Below are positions 36,561 to 47,940 of a stretch of DNA of 64,000 nt, piece by piece. Origin of the DNA: Imbricaverruca yamaguchii (taxonomy: Eukaryota > Arthropoda > Thecostraca > Neoverrucidae); assembly GCA_034440575.1 (NCBI GenBank), contig JAOTOL010001641.1:1913501-1977500 (forward strand). The letters run 5' to 3'. A program made the translations under genes and the position numbers. The notes beneath the pieces are model-generated. The model had not been told where the DNA came from and did not search any database. It saw only the letters and a list, made by a program, of their open reading frames with translations. Every line of letters starts with the position of its first letter. Positions within the stretch are counted from its first letter, which is position 1.

Positions 36561-36719
36561 CGAGTCACGCAGGCAGGCAGACGAGTTTGATACGGAACAC
36601 TTTCAACTGTGCGAAAACCGAGCGGATGTACGAAACTGTGACAAAATTTCGACGACAAAAGTCATCGAAAACCGAATCGTACGAAACCTAAGGCACACAA
36701 AAACCGAGGATTGCTGCAT

Positions 36720-37340
36720 TTCCGAAATACAAGGCTGTTGAGGTGCGATACACGTGATGGGATGATAATGGTAGTCACCTGGTCTTGAATGTTGTGCTGC
36801 ACAAGTGTTCTGACTCGTCAGGTCCAGGGTTAAACATAATGTCCGAAATGTCTCCAAATTGTGGCAATAGATGATTTATGAGTTATACCTTACCATGAAG
36901 TACAAGGAGAGAGAAACATCCGCAATATAGCAATCACATTCCGATTGCTGAGAAACCATTCCCGCAACCATTTATTGCTTCACGAAAATAAAAATCTGCA
37001 AAAGTAGTGAAATATTAGGAAGGGCGCACAAGTTATTAGTGGTGTTTTGGCATGGTATTAGCGTAAACTTTTTACTTTCATGCCTTTGATTGGTATATTT
37101 TGGTATTTTATCCTTTTCGTCTTTTTATGGTTACATCTCAGACTTCACCTTCCATTAATCCCATTGGCGTCATACGAATGAACAAAACAAAACATAAATA
37201 TATTCGTCCTCCCCAGGAGCATTTCATTGTCTGGTTCACAACCTATACTATCTATATAATTTAGAACTGTTAAGGTGGACGACCTGCCGATCGTGTCAAC
37301 CGGTCACCTGGGGTCTGACCATGTGTCAGTCGGTCGGTCA

Positions 37341-37345
<5 letters not shown>
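36720..37345. other. Intron DNA without visible feature
   Basis: AT-rich; no exon, RNA or repeat recognised before the (TA)n at 37346. Confidence 0.4.

Positions 37346-37385
<40 letters not shown>
37346..37385. repeat. (TA)n microsatellite
   Basis: About 20 TA units, 150 bases before the last C2B exon. Confidence 0.95.
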
Positions 37386-37388
<3 letters not shown>

Positions 37389-37531
37389 TGTGTGTATATA
37401 CATATAAACATACATGCGATCCGAGCCATGACATCTCACATAGATTTTGGCTTGAATGCAAGCCCACTCCAGGCTGAAAGAAGATACAGCGCCACCGAGC
37501 GAGACCTAACTGTGTCGACATTTGCCCTCAG

Positions 37532-37662
37532 GCTGTCTGAAGCTGTCCATTGACTCGTGTGGCGAGCGGCTGCGACACTGGTTCGACGCGCTCAAGTACC
37601 CGGACACGCGTCATGACCGCTGGCACGACATCATTGGCCAGCACCCGTCCGCCTTCGTCTGA
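37532..37662 (+). CDS. Rabphilin-3A/Doc2-like C2B exon 3 with stop
   Basis: Starts after TTTGCCCTCAG in phase 1 and completes the Gly codon of exon 2: GCLKLSIDSCGERLRHWFDA, LKYPDTRHDRWHDIIGQ and a short tail ending SAFV with TGA at 37660-37662. GERL-HWFD-L...RWH is the conserved last helix region of rabphilin/Doc2 C2B. The intron before it is 8.6 kb and carries the Harbinger-like, Tigger and microsatellite insertions. The three exons together give one complete C2B domain of about 150 residues. I favour rabphilin-3A-like over Doc2 or synaptotagmin from the loop and helix wording, but a database search should decide. Confidence 0.88.
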
Positions 37663-39520
37663 GCGGTCGCCGTATGGAGGCAACTGTGTCCTGGAAGACC
37701 GTCGGTAACGGCCCGTCATGCCCGTGGCACCGTCTGTGGCACCTGGAGGACTATTTGCCATCACTTTGGGGATCGTCTGAGCGACTTCGCGGAATCACGT
37801 CTGTGTCTACTGCTCGCTGCTGAGCCGTTTTACAAGCCGGACGTCGGCCCGCACAACCGGTGTATAGCTGCATGCCTGCGGCCACGGCGCGACTTCCAGT
37901 AGTCAGACGACCCGGCCTGCCACCCATGAGCACGTCTCGGCTCTCGGCCGTTGTGCGCTCACCACCGCAGCGGGACTCTAAATTAAGTCCCGAAATGCCG
38001 CCCCCAGCCGTACCCAACTAGGCATCTTCACTTACCCTGCCTTGTATCTTAGCGCACCCCATGTCACCGAGATCTGCTGCAGACCGAAGGCGTTAGAGGA
38101 TACGAACCTGGTCCATCAGGCGATGCCAGTTCAGGAGCGTGTAGCAGCTACGTTCTGAGAACTGGGCAGGAACAGGTAATGCGAAACTAATGTTCAGATT
38201 TATCGGTTTCGCTACGGCGAGATTCACAGGTGCCTACGATTTCAGCGTATTCCTCTGGCTGGAAACGACGCTGGTCGTCCGCGGGAACCTGCATCGATCG
38301 GGCACGTGGACCCACTCCCAAACCCCAGCCAGGCGAGGTGTGATTGTCAAGCTGTTCTGACGCCAATGTGTCAGATGCGTGGGCATTTGGAATGATGTCA
38401 AAGCTCCACACCCAGGTGAACGGTGTGCGAGGTGATCAAACCGAGGTGGTCGAGCTGTCGCATGTGTATGTAATGATATGTACATGTTTATTAAAACACT
38501 GGACGCATTGGAACCCTTCGTTCTCTCAACATCATTATCCACACAGCCGTATGCCTCGATATAGCGACCAACGTTACTCGATTATTCCCATGGAGAAAGC
38601 CTTCCGTACTTTCTATGCTGTGGACTTAGTGCTCTCAACTTTGAAACCCAACCGTGAAGCGTATGGCGGTTCATCGACGACGATGTTCGCGATATTTTTC
38701 AAGCAACTTGAATGTATGCAACTTGAAACCAATCTTAATTACATAATTGCAATTCACCTAGCTAAAGCGAAATGATAGTGAATTGCCACTCTCTTGGCAT
38801 TTGCACGTTAAAATGGTATTTAATAAATCATCTTATACGCCAAGTCGAACAACATCCCACTAAGCATTACCACTCTCCGCAACAACGAACAGCCAACATT
38901 ACACGAACATATCTTCCATTTTCTTTCAACTACACGCATTATTCATGACCTGTGATATAAAAGAGAAACGATGAGAACACCAAACGAACAAAACATTTAA
39001 GTAAAAAAATGAAAAAAAGAAAACATGAAAAGGAACATTCGGAAAAGCAAGCATAAGACAAGTTAAAAAGGCAAGAGAAAATATAAACAAGACCTGTTCA
39101 AAAGCAAAACGAACAAAAAATACAACGTTCCATGATATATAAAATTGTTTTTTGAAATGCTAACGCTACTGTAGCGAAGTTCCGTTCCCAACCCATCTTT
39201 TACACACCACACCATAATCAGACACCGTCCGGACTGGCAACTCTTGCTACTTCATCGCTTTCGGCATGTCAACAACTCTACAACTCCTGCTCTACTACAA
39301 CTCCTCTCAGTTCTGCTCACCTCTACTCATCTATCTTCAATACATCATTGAACTACGCTTCCAGTCGTCTCTCTTCAAGTCAAAACTACTGCACGTCCAT
39401 TTTCGTTTACTCTCTCTCATAACTCAATACCCCTTCCGCCACCATATCCTACCTTAAAGCATTACACGACCACCCACACAGCAACAGCGGATATCACCAA
39501 CTCGGTGGCAGGCAGACTAA
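37663..39520. other. 3' flank of rabphilin-like gene; A-rich stretch
   Basis: GC-rich until about 38060, then mixed. 38990-39130 is A-rich with short AAAACGAACAAAA-like words. A 143-codon plus-strand frame (38344-38775) shows no motif. Confidence 0.35.
38822..38827 (+). terminator. Candidate polyadenylation signal of the rabphilin-like gene
   Basis: AATAAA about 1.16 kb beyond the stop codon. It is the first clear plus-strand hexamer I noticed downstream, with no further support. Confidence 0.2.
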
Positions 39521-39525
39521 ATTGA

Positions 39526-39569
<44 letters not shown>

Positions 39570-39582
39570 GTATGTATTTGTG

Positions 39583-39630
<48 letters not shown>

Positions 39631-39641
39631 ATGTATGTATG

Positions 39642-39702
<61 letters not shown>

Positions 39703-39729
39703 CATATATATGTATACATACATATATAT

Positions 39730-39779
<50 letters not shown>

Positions 39780-39880
39780 ATATATATACATACGCACACA
39801 CACACATACAAACGCACGCATATACACGAAAACATGCATACACACAAACAAGCACACAATACACAAACACACCCACACAA
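39526..39880. repeat. Compound (CA)n/(TA)n/(GT)n microsatellite
   Basis: Blocks of CA, TA, TG, TATG, TA, CA and TA follow each other with short interruptions. All long frames here are artefacts. Confidence 0.95.
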
Positions 39881-40499
39881 AAAACCAAGTGTATAACCCA
39901 CAAAAGTGTTCATGTTCTCGGTAGAAATCCAAGGTTAAAAAAAACTATCCAGTTCGGAAATCGTACAAGTACTGCGGAACGATTTCAAGGCCATCGAATC
40001 CTAGAAAGGTTGCTTCGAAAAGGCATATTCTATCCAACATTCGAAAACCGACTAGGACTGTATTCCCAATGCACTCAGCTTGCATATGTAAATGTAAGCC
40101 CATAGAACCTTGCGAAAGCGGCTGCATTCACCATGCCTAATCACCGTGCCTCAGAGCTGTTCTGGCGATAACATCACGATATCGGTGATAGGTAGGGTGC
40201 GAAGTGACAGACCATTCCGTTTAATGGTGGCACCAGTTGCAGAAAGCCAGCTCCACGGAACACACAGCAAAGGCAAAGCATTGTATTTGGCCAAGCGTTC
40301 AACTCCATATACAAAGCCTGAAAGCTCCATACACAAAGCCTGAAATATGTAATGGACACTGGAGTATTAAGCATAGCTATGCAACTCGAACAATAGCATA
40401 CAAGAGTTCACGCAGTCAATGACAAAATTATGTCCGTGATCGAGCCCCGTAAAATCCCCACCTGACCTAGTCCCGGGCGTTCCCACAACAAATCATCTG

Positions 40500-41170
40500 C
40501 GTTTTCCCAGTCAAGCAGCCCTCGCCCGGCACCAGCAATCCCAGCCCGGCACCAGCAGTCCCAGCCCGGCACCAACAGTCGCAGCCCGGCATCAGCAGTC
40601 CCGGCCCGGCACCAACAGTCGCAGCCCGGCACCAGCAGTCCCAGCCCGGCACCAGCAGTCCCTGCCAGGCCCAGCACCAGCAGTCCCGGCCAGGCCCAGC
40701 ACCAGCAGTCCCGGCCAGGCCCGGCACCAGCAGTCCCGGCCCGGCACCAACAGTCCCGGCCCGGCACCAGCAGTCCAGGCCCGGCACCAACAGTCCAGGC
40801 CCGGCACCAACAGTCCCGGTCAGGCACCAGCAGTCCCAGCCCGGTACCAGCAGTCCCAGCCCGGTACCAACAGTCCCTGCCAGGCTCAGCACCAATAGTC
40901 CTGGCTCGGCACCAACAGTCCCGGCCAGGCACCAGCAGTCTCAGCCCGGTACCAACAGTCCCTGCCAGGCCCTGCACCAACAGTCCCGGTCCGGCACCAG
41001 CAGTCCCGGCCAGGCACCAGCAGTCCCAGCCCGGTACCAACAGTCCCTGCCAGGCTCAGCACCAATAGTCCTGGCTCGGCACCAACAGTCCCGGCCAGGC
41101 ACCAGCAGTCTCAGCCCGGTACCAGCAGTCCCGGCCAGGCCCTGCACCAACAGTCCCGGCCCGGCACCAC
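40500..41170. repeat. 20-bp minisatellite, about 33 units
   Basis: Unit CCCGGCACCAGCAGTCCCAG with variants (AACAGTC, CAGGCCC). Larger blocks repeat: the run CCAGGCTCAGCACCAATAGT + CCTGGCTCGG occurs near 40880 and again near 41050, so a segment of about 170 bp was duplicated. Minus-strand frames rich in Gly, Cys, Trp are repeat shadows. Confidence 0.92.
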
Positions 41171-41368
41171 CGCTCTGATCCGAGTGCGGGGGGAGGCCAC
41201 TGGCAGCTGGCGACTGCGGCAGAAGGTCGGTCGAGTGTAATCAGCGGCGGTGACTGGCGCTGGCGGGTGGACCCTGTGACGTCAGCGGCTGCTGAGAGCG
41301 CCGACACCGACTCACGCTCTGCTGTATGTATCCGACTCACGCTCTGCTAACGAGGGCGCCATAACGAG

Positions 41369-41421
41369 CCGCCGCCGTCAACCGCCCATACGCACCGCGT
41401 ATAGGCGGTTGACGGCGGCGG
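41369..41421. repeat. Near-perfect GC-rich palindrome
   Basis: Arms CCGCCGCCGTCAACCGCC (41369-41386) and GGCGGTTGACGGCGGCGG (41404-41421) with ATACGC/GCGTAT extending the stem and only a few loop bases. It lies directly beside the 42-bp array. Confidence 0.93.
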
Positions 41422-41424
41422 TGT

Positions 41425-43235
41425 GGTGTGGTCGGGCAGGGTCCTGCCACCGCTCACCCACGGTACCAGACTCCTGTCCGACCACACCAAAACGGCCGAC
41501 AACGGTACCAGACTCCTGTCCGACCACACCATAACGGCCGACAACGGTACCAGACTCCTGCCCGACCACACCATAACGGCGGACCATGGCAGTAGACTCC
41601 TGCCCAACCACACCATAACGGCGGACCATGTCACCAGACTCCTGCCCGACCACACCATAATGGCGGACCATGGCAGCAGACTCCTGCCCGACCACACCAT
41701 AATGGCGGACCATGGCAGCAGACTCCTGCCCGACCACACCATAACGGCGAACCACGGAAGCAGACTCCTGCCCGACCACACCATAACGGCGGACCACGAC
41801 AGCAGACTCCTGCCCGACCACACCATAACGGCGGATCGGCAGCAGACGCCCGGCCAACAAGGAGATTTCCTGGTCGGGCAGGAGTCTGCTGCCGTTTTCC
41901 TCAGACCACGGCAGCAGACTCCTGCCCGACCACACCATAATGGCGGACCATGGCAGCAGACTCCTGCCCAACCACACCATAACGGCGGACCACGGTACCA
42001 GACTCCTGCCCGACCACACCATAACGGCGGACCATGGCAGCATACTCCTGCCCGACCACACCATAATGGCGGACCATGGCAGCAGACTCCTGCCCAACCA
42101 CACCATAACGGCGGACCACGGTACCAGACTCCTGCCCGACCACACCATAACGGCGGACCACGGTACCAGACTCCTGCCCGACCACACCATAACGGCGGGC
42201 CATGGCAGCAGACTCCTGCCCAACCACACCATAACGGCGGACCATGTCAGCAGACTCCTGCCCGACCACACCATAATGGCGGACCATGGCAGCAGACTCC
42301 TGCCCAACCACACCATAACGGCGGACCACGGTACCAGACTCCTGCCCGACCACACCATAACGGAGGACCACGGTACCAGACTCCTGCCCGACAACACCAT
42401 AACGGCGGGCCATGGCAGCAGACTCCTGCCCAACCACACCATAACGGCGGACCATGTCAGCAGACTCCCTGCCCGACCACACCATAATGGCGGACCACGG
42501 TAGCAGACTCCTGCCCGACCACACCATAACGGCGGGCCATGGCAGCAGACTCCTGCCCAACCACACCATAACGGCGGACCACGGTACCAGACTCCTGCCC
42601 GACCACACCATAATGGCGGACCATGTCAGCAGACTCCTGCCCGACCACACCATAATGGCGGACCATGTCAGCAGACTCCTGCCCGACCACACCATAACGG
42701 AGGGCCATGGCAGCAGACTCCTGCCCAACCACACCATAACGGCGGACCATGTCAGCAGACTCCTGCCCGACCACACCATAACGGCGGACCATGGCAGCAG
42801 ACTCCTGCCCAACCACATCATAACGGGGGACCATGGCAGCAGACTCCTGCCCGACCACACCATAATGGCGGACCATGGCAGCAGACTCCTGCCCGACCAC
42901 ACCATAACGGCGGACCATGGCAGCAGACTCCTGCCCAACCACATCATAACGGCGGACCATGGCAGCAGACTCCTGCCCGACCACACCATAATGGCGGACC
43001 ATGGCAGCAGACTCCTGCCCAACCACTCCATAACGGCGGACCACGGTACCAGACTCCTGCCCAACCACATCATAACGGCGGACCATGGCAGCAGACTCCT
43101 GCCCGACCACACCATAATGGCGGACCATGGCAGCAGACTCCTGCCCAACCACTCCATAACGGCGGACCACGGTACCAGACTCCTGCCCGACCACACCATA
43201 ACGGCGAACCATGTCAGCAGACTCCTGCCCGACCG
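41425..43235. repeat. 42-bp minisatellite, about 42 units, with two inverted units
   Basis: Unit CAGACTCCTGCCCGACCACA + CCATAACGGCGGACCATGGC + AG. Variation is limited to a few alternating sites (CCCGACC/CCCAACC, TAACGG/TAATGG, ATGGCAG/ACGGTAC/ATGTCAG). Two units are reversed: GTGGTGTGGTCGGGCAGG at about 41427 and GGTCGGGCAGGAGTCTGCTG at about 41872, each making a foldback with its neighbours. Long frames in four or more frames on both strands (up to 449 codons) follow from the stop-free 42-bp unit. Confidence 0.95.
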
Positions 43236-43239
43236 AACC

Positions 43240-43930
43240 AACACCGACACGACACCACCGCTGCTATTTTCTCAAAGATGGCATGTCCATGATATTAGCA
43301 ACATATTCGCATTCGCAGTCAGCATCCTATTAGCATCCTATATACTCTTCGATTTCGCTCATATTTTCAGGATATGATCTTAGTCGCTTGCCAAAGTAAG
43401 GCAACAACAATTATTCACTTGATCTGCAGAAGTCAAGGAATGTCATTCGGGTCAAAAACGGGGTACCGCTTGAAAGTGAAAGTATTTCACTTAACCGAAT
43501 GATTCCAACGCCTATATGTCCGCTGGCCATCAGTGACGCAGTACATCGAATTGCGTGACCTTCAATGTCACAGTATGACGCCAGGTCACTGAGGTTTGTT
43601 TCACCCATGCACTATATCAATTTACAGTGTACCGAATAGTCATGGGGATACATTGGATATACGTGATTTTTGCACGTAATTTACATAGTTCGCACACGGT
43701 CATCGAACAAAATGACCCGTCATGGTCATCGATACATCCACGGTCGCCAAGGTGTCTAAACTATAGTAAGCATGAACAAGTTTCGGGTGCCTGACAATTT
43801 CCGTAACACTTTACATAACGCTATGAACTGACACATGCAGATTGACTAAGGTCCATGGATGCAGCACATTCAAGCATCTGGTGTACAATCTCAAAGTTGG
43901 ACCTATGTTCGCAAAATATTGTTAAACCTT
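43240..43930. other. No supported gene
   Basis: Unique-looking DNA; no recognised frame, RNA or array. Confidence 0.4.
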
Positions 43931-43939
43931 GTGCTACTG

Positions 43940-44090
43940 CCATCTACGGGATACCGAATAAACCGCCCTGAATGCATGCATCGGATGGACATTAACACCG
44001 AATTATCTCCCATCGGGCAAGAAGGCAGCGCATCCATGTATGTCACCTTGAAGGTAAACACTTGACCTCGAGTCAATGTAAACAATAGCT
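43940..44090 (+). repeat. Dispersed repeat R, copy a
   Basis: Partial copy: ATGCATCGGATGGACATTAA ... CTCCCATCGGGCAAGAAGGC ... ATGTCACCTTGAAGGTAAAC. Same order of words as copies at 44131 and 46690. Confidence 0.6.
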
Positions 44091-44130
44091 GTATGACCTA
44101 TGGGAAAACTATTGGGCACTGACTATCACC

Positions 44131-44475
44131 TTCCTGAATACATTTATCGGATGGATATTTGCGCGCATATTCTCCCATCGAGCGAGGAAGCAGCACATCG
44201 AGCATGTGACATTCAAGGTCATGGTTTCACCTCAGGTCAGGATTGATGAAGTTTAGAAAATTAAAGTGGTTCACTGGGGGGTCTACAATATTACGGTATG
44301 TTGGTCAAACGAAGCACTAAATGTAGACTACCTTAACACTGATACATGTACAATCGATACAGGAAACAGCACATTGCGTGATCTGCCACATTTCATCGGA
44401 TGCACTAGCGTCCCATTCAGCAACGCATTCAGAAACGCATTCACCAATATCCTCTGCATTCATCTGACACTGACA
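44131..44475 (+). repeat. Dispersed repeat R, copy b
   Basis: Longest copy, matched in inverted orientation by 47166-47500 over about 340 bp: CTTCCTGAATACATTTATCG, CGAGCGAGGAAGCAGCACAT, CCTCAGGTCAGGATTGATGA, CGAAGCACTAAATGTAGACT, GGAAACAGCACATTGCGTGA and CACTAGCGTCCCATTCAGCA are all recognisable in the reverse complement there. Confidence 0.75.
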
Positions 44476-44591
44476 CAATCTTCGCAGCCATTGCCGTATA
44501 CATTGCAACACGATATTTTGCTGCGATGGACCTTTTCATCTATTCACTCATCCTATTCATCAGTCTTAACCAGACCGTCGCCCGCGATAGG

Positions 44592-45470
44592 TAGCTCCGC
44601 CGCCTGTCCGCCGTCGTCTGACCGCCGCCGCCTGACCGTCGCCGTCTGACCGTCGCCGCCTGACCGCCGCCGTCTGACCGTCGCCGTCTGACCGTCGCCG
44701 TCTGACCGTCGCCGTCTGACCGTCGCCGCCTGTCCACCGCCGTCTGACCGTCGCCGTCTGACCGTCGCCGTCTGACCGTCGCCGCCTGTCCACCGCCGTC
44801 TGACCGTCGCCGTCTGACCGTCGCCGTCTGACCGTCGCCGCCTGTCCGCCGCTGTCTGACCGTCGCCGTCTGACCGTCGCCGCCTGTCCGCCGCCGTCTG
44901 ACCGTCGCCGTCTGACCGCCGCCGTCTGACCGTCGCCGCCTGTCCGCCGCCGCCTGACCGTCGCCGTCTGACCGTCGCCGTCTGACCGTCGCCGCCTGTC
45001 CACCGCCGTCTGACCGTCGCCGTCTGACCGTCGCCGTCTGACCGTCGCCGTCTGACCGTCGCCGTCTGACCGTCGCCGTCTGACCGTCGCCGCCTGTCCA
45101 CCGCCGTCTGACCGTCGCCGTCTGACCGTCGCCGTCTGACCGTCGCCGTCTGACCGTCGCCGGCTGTCCACCGCCGTCTGACCGTCGCCGTCTGACCGTC
45201 GCCGTCTGACCGTCGCCGTCTGACCGTCGCCGCCTGTCCGCCGCCGTCTGACCGTCGCCGTCTGACCGTCGCCGCCTGACCGCCGCCGTCTGACCGCCGC
45301 CGCCTGACCGTCGCCGCCTGACCGCCGCCGTCTGACCGTCGCCGTCTGACCGTCGCCGTCTGACCGTCGCCGTCTGACCGTCGCCGCCTGACCGCCGCCG
45401 TCTGACCGTCGCCGTCTGACCGTCGCCGTCTGACCGTCGCCGCCTGACCGCCGCCGTCTGACCGCCGTAC
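44592..45470. repeat. 14-bp minisatellite, about 62 units
   Basis: Unit CCGTCGCCGTCTGA with CCGCCGCCTGTCCA-type variants. Because 14 is not a multiple of three, each frame steps through all three phases and every minus-strand frame reads the same Arg/Asp/Gly/Gln-rich peptide. No gene is called. Confidence 0.95.
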
Positions 45471-45554
45471 ATCAATATTGCGCGAAACAGCTATGGCCCC
45501 AATCATTGGGCATGCAGTTAAGTAAGAGTTGGCAGAAGCTGTCACGGACAAAGC

Positions 45555-46020
45555 CAACTTGATGAGAAACTGAAGGCCGAACTATCCGAGGTGAGTGACC
45601 AGGTGAACCAGCTCGAGCAATACTCGAGCCGCAACTGCCTGGATATTGCTGATGTTCCCGAAGGTGTCAGAGGGGACACAGGACACCTAGTTATTGAGGC
45701 GGCCAGGAAAGCTGGTGTCACCGTGACGAAAAACGACATCGATGCGAGCCATCGGGTCGGACATCCCAGAGAAGGGGGAAAAAAGCAAAATAATAGTCGG
45801 ACTGTATTCGTATTTATTATATATAAAAAACACCAGGAAGTTTCCCAGGCTAAGAAGCGGGTGCGATCCGACAAAGCCTATGACATTTACATTTCAGAAA
45901 CCTAACGAGTAAAAATACGGAAACGATGTACCACGCACGTCAGCTGAAACAGCAAGTGATAATCATGGCAGGTTGGACGGGCAATGTAAAATTAAAATAC
46001 GAGACAGGGAAAACTCGTTG
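45555..46020 (+). pseudogene. Retroelement ORF1-like fragment (L1 ORF1p/Transposase_22 type)
   Basis: Coiled-coil start (LDEKLKAELSEVSDQVNQLE) followed by QYSSRNCLDIADVPEG and NDIDASHRVGHPREGGKKQN, then FIIYKKHQEVSQAKKRVRS. The QYSRRN-L-I-GVPE and DIDRSHRVG phrases are standard landmarks of the RRM-like domain in ORF1 RNA-binding proteins of non-LTR retrotransposons. After AYDIYISE the homology continues in the next frame (TSKNTETMYHARQLKQQ, WTGNVKLKYETG), so a one-base frameshift lies near 45903. No associated RT is visible; it is an isolated fragment next to the 14-bp array. Confidence 0.72.
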
Positions 46021-46029
46021 ACAAGGGTC

Positions 46030-46680
46030 ACCCGATGCCTGTCGGACCTCTGCCTAGATGGGGTGAGAGTCCATCGTGCAGCCACACGTCCGACTGAGTC
46101 CGCCTCTGCCGTCTGCCGACCGCGCTCTCGACAGTGGCGCCGAATTCCATACCAGGAGGGGCAGAAGCAGCAGGGGCGGAGCGTCGTGTGCTCCAGGACA
46201 GATCGACCAAGTATTTCACATCTTGCACCCGCTGAATTCGTATCTAGACCAAAATTTGTGCATAGGGTAGTTCAGGTGCTCTGAACACACCTGAACAAGT
46301 TTTATCACGATCCGACCAAAAGTTTCGAAGATAAAGCTTCCGGCAATATTTTGAGATCATACAACAAGGTTATCTTTGGCGACACATATCTTATCGATAA
46401 TGAAGAGGAAGTGGGACATATGCATGTTTAGGAAAAATACAAAAGAAAACAAACGTGATAAAATAACAGCATTTATCACGTTTGACCTCGTGGCCCCATG
46501 ACCTCGTGACCTGTTACCCCTGACCCATTAAAATTCATAACTTTGATGGCAGAAATACAAATGGGCATGATTTGGTTGCCCTGAAATGACTTAGTTGAGG
46601 CCCACCAAATCACCTGGTGACTCATGGCCACCATTTGACCTCAGGTCAAGGAATACGTTTACATTACGCCATTTGAGAAG
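46030..46680. other. No supported gene
   Basis: Mixed DNA with several ACCTCGTGACC-type words; no frame or array recognised. Confidence 0.35.
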
Positions 46681-46689
46681 ATTATGGTG

Positions 46690-46850
46690 GACCGAATAAC
46701 ATCTTCCTGAATACACCGATTGAATGGTCGAGCAAAGCAAATCGGAAATCTATCGAGCAAGGAAGAAGCACATCCAAACATGTGGCCTTCGAGCTCAACG
46801 TTGTATCTCTGGTCAGGACTTATGAGTAATAAAACGAAAGTGGCTAAATG
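46690..46850 (+). repeat. Dispersed repeat R, copy c
   Basis: Shorter copy in the same orientation as copies a and b: CATCTTCCTGAATACACCGA, ATCGAGCAAGGAAGAAGCAC, CTGGTCAGGACTTATGAGTA. Confidence 0.6.
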
Positions 46851-46859
46851 AGCATGGTT

Positions 46860-47160
46860 CACTTGTCATTCCCTTCTTCATTCAATCATACATTTATATG
46901 AACGGTTCCTGCGACCTGTGCGTGCCCTGTATGCGAGCACTACAAATGAAGGGTGCGAGGCCCACAAATTTAAGACACTCTGTCGTTTTGGTTATTCCAG
47001 CAACTGGACATTATCACGCTTAGTAAATTCCTCGACAAGTTGTGCGATTCCCAGATTTGGCACCGTTGATGTAGATGACCTCTGTAGATGAAAGCATCCA
47101 TCGTGTTAAAAATATTTTTGCGGGAAAATATACGGCAACGGCTACGATGTTTGTATCCAA
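46860..47160. other. No supported gene
   Basis: Nothing recognised. Confidence 0.3.
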
Positions 47161-47165
47161 TTTCC

Positions 47166-47500
47166 AGACGAATCAGAAGATCTTGGCGAGTGTGTTTCTG
47201 GATGCGTTCTGAATGGGATGCTAGTGTTATCTGATGAAAGGTATCAATGTGTCAAATGAATGAGATCAGGTCACGCAGTGTGCTGTTTCTTTTATCGATT
47301 GTGCATGCATCAGTGTTAAGAGTCTACATTTTGTGCTTCGTTGGACGAACATACCAGTGGACAACTTTAGTTTTCTGAATTTCATAAATCCTGACCTGAT
47401 GTGAAAACGTTGACCTTGAAGGTCAAAAGTTAGAATGCGCTACTTTCTCGCTCGACGGGAGATTGTGCGGCGCCAATATCCATTCGATACATGTTTTCAG
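47166..47500 (-). repeat. Dispersed repeat R, copy d (inverted)
   Basis: Reverse complement of copy b over nearly its full length, roughly three-quarters or more identical by eye. Confidence 0.75.
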
Positions 47501-47519
47501 GAATACCTTATGACATTGT

Positions 47520-47793
47520 TGAATCTTGGGCATTGTTGCCAACCTATCACACACACACAGACACCGTAGCCATCTCACCATCAAAACTAAAAGCAGGAGT
47601 GGGAGCTAATACCGACGAACAGCGGGCGTTGCTGTGCGACCACACTACACTGCGGCGGGCAGCTGGCGCCTGACCCGGCCAACCGGTCCAGTGTAACCAG
47701 CGGCCGACGGTGTGGGCGGCGGCTGGCGGCGGCTGGCGGCGGCCCGCTGCGCCGTTGGTTGGCTGGTCCAGTCAACAGCAGCGGCCGCGGTCG
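47520..47793. other. GC-rich 3' flank of SGSH
   Basis: Contains GGCTGGCGGCGGCTGGCGGC short repeats at 47715-47745. The stretch around TCCAGTGTAACCAGCGGC (47687-47704) resembles GTCGAGTGTAATCAGCGGC at 41231, a possible dispersed repeat. No clear polyadenylation signal. Confidence 0.4.
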
Positions 47794-47940
47794 TCACAGC
47801 TCGTCGTGCAGGGCCATGCACAGCGGCCGGAGCCGGTGCGGCCCGGCGTTCTGTAGCACGCCATGGGGACTGCACACCCACGGGTCGTCGGTGAGCCACT
47901 GCCACTGCTGCAGCTCACTGCGCAGCTGCGACAACAATTC
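47794..47940 (-). CDS. SGSH: SGSH (heparan N-sulfatase) last exon
   Basis: 49 codons including stop: ELLSQLRSELQQWQWLTDDP then WVCSPHGVLQ and a tail ending PLCMALHDEL. Human sulfamidase ends with the same layout (WQWETHDPWVCAPDGVL...PLHNEL). SGSH is a lysosomal enzyme that removes N-sulfate groups from heparan sulfate. Starts after a CTGTCTGCAG acceptor in phase 0, matching the previous exon. Only the nearest of seven identical acceptors keeps the frame to this end. The two exons give the C-terminal 97 residues; catalytic residues, including the formylglycine cysteine, are on exons further right and were not found before 64000. Confidence 0.9.
   Translation of the reverse strand, partial: ELLSQLRSELQQWQWLTDDPWVCSPHGVLQNAGPHRLRPLCMALHDEL

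Larger units (their letters stand above)
35652..36716 (-). mobile_element. Decayed, internally deleted Tigger (pogo-like) element
   Basis: Ends are inverted: CAGTGGAACCTCGGTTTTCG at 35652 and, reading in from the right, CAGCAATCCTCGGTTTTTGT at 36716. That ACCTCGGTTTTCG terminal type is characteristic of Tigger elements. Only the C-terminal coding part remains; the CENP-B-like DNA-binding and DDE domains are missing. A TA target duplication is not clear. Confidence 0.82.

Noticed and set aside
38344..38775. 143-codon plus-strand gene
   Set aside because: No domain, no splice or promoter context, composition like random DNA.
40408..41340. Gly/Cys/Trp-rich minus-strand frames
   Set aside because: 20-bp minisatellite shadows.
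41378..43250. Open frames of 250-450 codons on both strands
   Set aside because: They follow from a stop-free 42-bp tandem unit read in several frames; no start context, no domain, equal openness on both strands.
44540..45557. Arg-rich 311-334-codon frames resembling a basic nuclear protein
   Set aside because: All three minus frames give the same peptide because of the 14-bp repeat.
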